Assembly (NCBI GenBank): GCA_013041835.1
Contig: JABDRH010000659.1
Location: forward strand, 1-8,598
Source: Desulfatitalea sp.
GTDB lineage: Bacteria > Desulfobacterota > Desulfobacteria > Desulfobacterales > Desulfosarcinaceae
DNA length: 8,598 bases
Direction of reading: 5' to 3'
Of this stretch, positions 5,955 to 8,598 are shown piece after piece. Under the pieces are notes generated by a model. That model was not told the origin of the DNA. It searched no databases and saw nothing but the letters and a program-made list of their open reading frames with translations. The translations under genes were made by a program, and so were the position numbers. Position 1 is the first letter of the stretch, and each line of letters opens with the position of its first letter.

Positions 5955-6069
5955 GTAGAGGAGGAAGTGAATGAATAAGCGGGTTACAACTCGCTCGGCT
6001 TCATGAACTGTCTAACACATCCAAGATGATCCCACCGTGACCGTAACATTACCATTTCGTTATTTTCAT
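5916..6069 (-). repeat. 3' flank of the Hsp70-like gene (right copy of the duplication)
   Basis: This is the partner of 5314-5465, with the same order of hairpin, GAGGAGG, TCGGCTTCATG and ACCATTTCGT. Both copies lie in the same orientation relative to their Hsp70 coding blocks, which makes this a tandem rather than an inverted duplication. Confidence 0.82.
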
Positions 6070-6071
6070 CA

Positions 6072-8598
6072 TCAGGGTGATTTCTTTTCACGCTCGTCGA
6101 GGTTTTCGCCCGACCGGTCGTGCAGCATGATGCCCAGCGGCAGGGACTCACCGAAGAGCGTTTGCTCTTCCTGATGGGCCATGGGCACCACTTGCGTGAG
6201 GTAGCGCCGGTGATGGGCCAAATCGTCGTGGGGCGCCATCCAATCCAGGATGCGCGCGGCTACGGCGTCATCCACGTCGCGCGTGCGGTCACCGGTTTTA
6301 CGGGCCAGTTGGGCCAGCGCGGGGCCGACCAGCTTGGGTTGGGGCCAGGGTTGGGCAAGCAGGTCGTCGATCCATCGGGCCGCTTCACCGGATGGGATCA
6401 CCCGGTCCACCGATCCGTAAAGCAGTTCACGGGCGCCCAGGCGGGCCACGGACCACAGGTGCTGCGGCCTGGCTTGCCTGGGCTGAAGCTGAGCCAGCAG
6501 CAAGCGGCCCCATTGGATCTTGTCCTTGACATAAAGCCGCTCCAGGTTGGCCACGCACATCCATAATTCCAATTGATGCTGGAGCGGCAGACGGGACGCT
6601 TTGCCTTTTTTGGGATTGAGCAGGCGGCTCAGCTCCTGGCTGAGCTGACGCTGTTGGCCGGGACCCAGGCCGCCGGCCAGCCGGCGCCACAGGATCCACC
6701 ATTCGCTGGCGACCTGCTGTTGCTTGGGATGCGCGGGCCCCTGTTTTTCAAGCTTCCAAATCCGCTTGATGCGCTCGGCATCGAGGCTGTCGCCGAAGCC
6801 CGGGCGCAGGCAAAATCCGATGATATTCATCCAGCGTGCTTCGTGCGCCGGGCTCTTGGCGCGTGCCGGCATCAACGCCACCAGCAGGCCGGCCAAATTG
6901 CGAATCAGGGTCAGGGGCCATTGGTCCCGGGGCAGGTCCACCGCCGTGGCAATGGTTTTCACCAGTTGGCTCAGCGTCTTGGCGTCGTCGCCGTCAAAGG
7001 CATCCTGAACCAAGCACCGGGCAGCCTGTACCAGGCTGTCGTCCAGCACCACCTCCTCGCCCACGGTCGCGGGGGCGGTGTTATCGCGTAGTTGGAATTG
7101 AAGCTGCCAGCGATGATCGCTGACCAGGGATTGGCACCACAGGCTCAGGGTGCCCAATTCGGTGTACTCGGCTGCCATTCGCACGGGGATGGTGGTCCGC
7201 GCGCCTTTTTTGCCGTATTGGATCGTGGTTTGCAGCGGCGGCAGGCGTTTCAGGGTATCATCCACGGTCACCAGGTCGGCCATGCGGTCCCGGCTGCGAT
7301 ACGAAGAGCTGTACAGGTCGAAACGCACCGGTTGGTTGGCCAGCACCTTTAAAGGGAAATCACTCAGCTCGATGGCGCTGCCCTCGTCCAGCCCACGCTC
7401 GACCAAGCAGATGGCCTGGTCGTTGCCGCTATCCGGCGTGTCGCCGCCTATGCCGATATAGTAGCTGCGGGGGCTGCCGCTGCCCACCCGCACACCATGG
7501 CCGAGTTTCACCAGGCCATAGTAGGCGGCACCCAGGGAAACGGCCACGTCATGACGCCGGTTTTCCAAGATATCCGGCCGCTGGGCCGTTACCGGCGCGA
7601 ACCACTGTTGCAGGGCATCAACGATTCGTGTCTGGATCTTTTGCGGCATCAAAGCGCCGCCGTTGAATAACACGAAATCAGGGACGGGATCGGTTTTGCC
7701 CACTACGTCGGCCACGTCCCGGCGGTGGTCTTCAAGAAATTGCATCAGATGGCGGGTGATGGCCGGTTCCGATTCATAGGGAAGGCCGAATTCGGTGATG
7801 GCCGGCTGTTGGGCGGCGGCCGGCATCGCTTGGCCGGCCTGCAGAATGGGGAAAAAGCCGTCCAGGATGATCTGTTCCACTTCGGGGCGGCCCAGCTCCG
7901 CACGCATGGTGCCGGCAATCAGCCGGCTGCCCGTACCCATGAGGGTCATCCGATGGGTGTCGCTGGTGCCGCCGAGGATGCGCTCCTTGGCCTGCCGGCT
8001 CTGATGGCACAGGGCCTGCCACCGTTGGGTATCGAGACCGCCGCGTCGCTCGCCGCGCCAGCGGCTCTCGACCCGCCGGGCCAGGGCCAGGTCCATGTTG
8101 TCACCGCCCAGGAGCAAGTGATCGCCCACGGCGATACGCTCGAAACGCGGACTGCCGCCTTCCCCGGCGGTCAGGGTGACCAGGGTGAAGTCGCTGGTGC
8201 CGCCGCCCACATCGCAAATCAGGATCAACTGCCCCGGCCGAACAAGGGTATCCCATCGGTGTTCGTGCCCTTTCAACCAACTGTAGAAGGCCGCCAAGGG
8301 CTCCTCCAGCAGGGTGACGCGGCGATAGCCGGCCACGCCGGCCGCCGCCAGGGTGAGCTCCCTGGCCACCTCGTCGAAAGAGGCCGGCACGGTGACGATG
8401 ACATGCTGGTTTTCCAGAAACAGCTCCTCTTCATCGCCGTGGCTGTGGTTCCAGGCTTTGCGGACATGCTCCAGATAAGCGGCGGCGGCCTGCACCGGAG
8501 AGACCTTGCGCACCTCTTCGGGCGCCGCCCAGGGCAGGATACGCGCGTGGCGGTCCACCTTGCCGTGACACAACCAGCTCTTGGCCGAGGCCACCAGG
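6072..8598 (-). CDS. Large Hsp70-like protein with C-terminal DUF3731 region, N-terminus missing
   Basis: At least 841 residues are visible. The frame continues past the right edge, and the GTG at 8594 is an internal valine codon (the frame reads LVASAKSWLC), not the start. Missing is roughly the first 100 residues, including the phosphate-1 motif of the Hsp70/actin ATPase fold. Present are DVGGGTSDF (phosphate-2, 8187-8213), LLGGDNMDLALARR, and LFNGGALMPQ (adenosine motif, about 7645-7672), so nucleotide binding is plausible. Beyond about 7000 toward the stop the protein leaves the DnaK pattern for a long, Arg/Gln-rich helical C-terminus matching the DUF3731-containing Hsp70 group. There is no DnaK-style substrate lid. 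A cytoplasmic chaperone-like ATPase is likely, with unknown clients. The gene is more GC-rich than the molybdoenzyme region. It ends in a clear terminator and has a decayed tandem copy downstream. Confidence 0.88.
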   Translation of the reverse strand, partial: LVASAKSWLCHGKVDRHARILPWAAPEEVRKVSPVQAAAAYLEHVRKAWNHSHGDEEELFLENQHVIVTVPASFDEVARELTLAAAGVAGYRRVTLLEEPLAAFYSWLKGHEHRWDTLVRPGQLILICDVGGGTSDFTLVTLTAGEGGSPRFERIAVGDHLLLGGDNMDLALARRVESRWRGERRGGLDTQRWQALCHQSRQAKERILGGTSDTHRMTLMGTGSRLIAGTMRAELGRPEVEQIILDGFFPILQAGQAMPAAAQQPAITEFGLPYESEPAITRHLMQFLEDHRRDVADVVGKTDPVPDFVLFNGGALMPQKIQTRIVDALQQWFAPVTAQRPDILENRRHDVAVSLGAAYYGLVKLGHGVRVGSGSPRSYYIGIGGDTPDSGNDQAICLVERGLDEGSAIELSDFPLKVLANQPVRFDLYSSSYRSRDRMADLVTVDDTLKRLPPLQTTIQYGKKGARTTIPVRMAAEYTELGTLSLWCQSLVSDHRWQLQFQLRDNTAPATVGEEVVLDDSLVQAARCLVQDAFDGDDAKTLSQLVKTIATAVDLPRDQWPLTLIRNLAGLLVALMPARAKSPAHEARWMNIIGFCLRPGFGDSLDAERIKRIWKLEKQGPAHPKQQQVASEWWILWRRLAGGLGPGQQRQLSQELSRLLNPKKGKASRLPLQHQLELWMCVANLERLYVKDKIQWGRLLLAQLQPRQARPQHLWSVARLGARELLYGSVDRVIPSGEAARWIDDLLAQPWPQPKLVGPALAQLARKTGDRTRDVDDAVAARILDWMAPHDDLAHHRRYLTQVVPMAHQEEQTLFGESLPLGIMLHDRSGENLDEREKKSP

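Noticed and set aside
5314..6069. The two similar hairpin regions as a CRISPR or mobile-element terminal repeat pair
   Set aside because: There are only two copies, 600 bp apart and in direct orientation, and both extend into Hsp70 coding homology. No transposase or regular spacers are present, so tandem gene duplication explains them.
6120..7461. Several plus-strand frames of 86-172 codons over the Hsp70-like gene
   Set aside because: They are antisense shadows in a GC-rich gene. Only the minus frame shows ATPase motifs and continuous homology.
8594..8594. GTG as start of the Hsp70-like gene
   Set aside because: The frame stays open beyond it to the window edge and the N-terminal ATPase motif is still missing, so this is an internal valine.

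Overview
The window reads as part of a chromosome from an anaerobic, probably sulfate- or sulfur-metabolising member of the Desulfobacterota (old Deltaproteobacteria). This placement is an inference from three things: a Tat-exported molybdenum enzyme with its FeS partner and chaperone, a large Hsp70/DUF3731-type protein, and a secreted DUF6345-like protein. No rRNA or other marker gene is present to confirm it.

Layout from left to right. Positions 1-474 (minus strand) hold the first 158 residues of a secreted protein with a caspase-like His-Gly / Asp-x-Cys pattern; it runs off the left edge. Positions 475-880 are an AT-rich divergent intergenic region with a strong CRP/FNR-family palindrome, further GTGA/TCAC half-sites, a 10-bp inverted repeat, a near-palindrome and a plausible sigma-70 promoter. 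Positions 881-4758 (plus strand) are a compact three-gene operon: a Mo-bis-MGD catalytic subunit with a Tat signal, a 16-cysteine four-cluster FeS subunit starting 2 nt later, and a TorD/DmsD-type chaperone. No membrane anchor gene is present, so the enzyme is probably a soluble periplasmic heterodimer with an unknown electron partner and substrate.

Positions 4759-5313 have no convincing intact gene but contain scraps of minus-strand coding sequence, one with a perfect ribosome-binding site and an apparent frameshift. Positions 5314-5808 are the decayed remnant of a second, tandem copy of the neighbouring Hsp70-like gene. It keeps the copied 3' untranslated region and terminator but has lost most of the coding region through internal deletions. 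Positions 5916-5954 are the terminator of the intact Hsp70-like gene, and positions 6072-8598 (minus strand) are that gene, lacking its N-terminus beyond the right edge.

How the parts work together: the alpha and beta subunits would move electrons between a substrate at the Mo centre and a redox partner through five [4Fe-4S] clusters, while the TorD-like protein would guard the apo-enzyme until cofactor insertion and Tat export. The Hsp70-like and caspase-like genes are functionally separate from this operon as far as the sequence shows. I do not see a demonstrable new multi-gene system. The most unusual items are the anchor-less Mo operon with an unclear metal ligand, the putative secreted caspase-fold protein beside a CRP-type site, and the fossil Hsp70 duplication.
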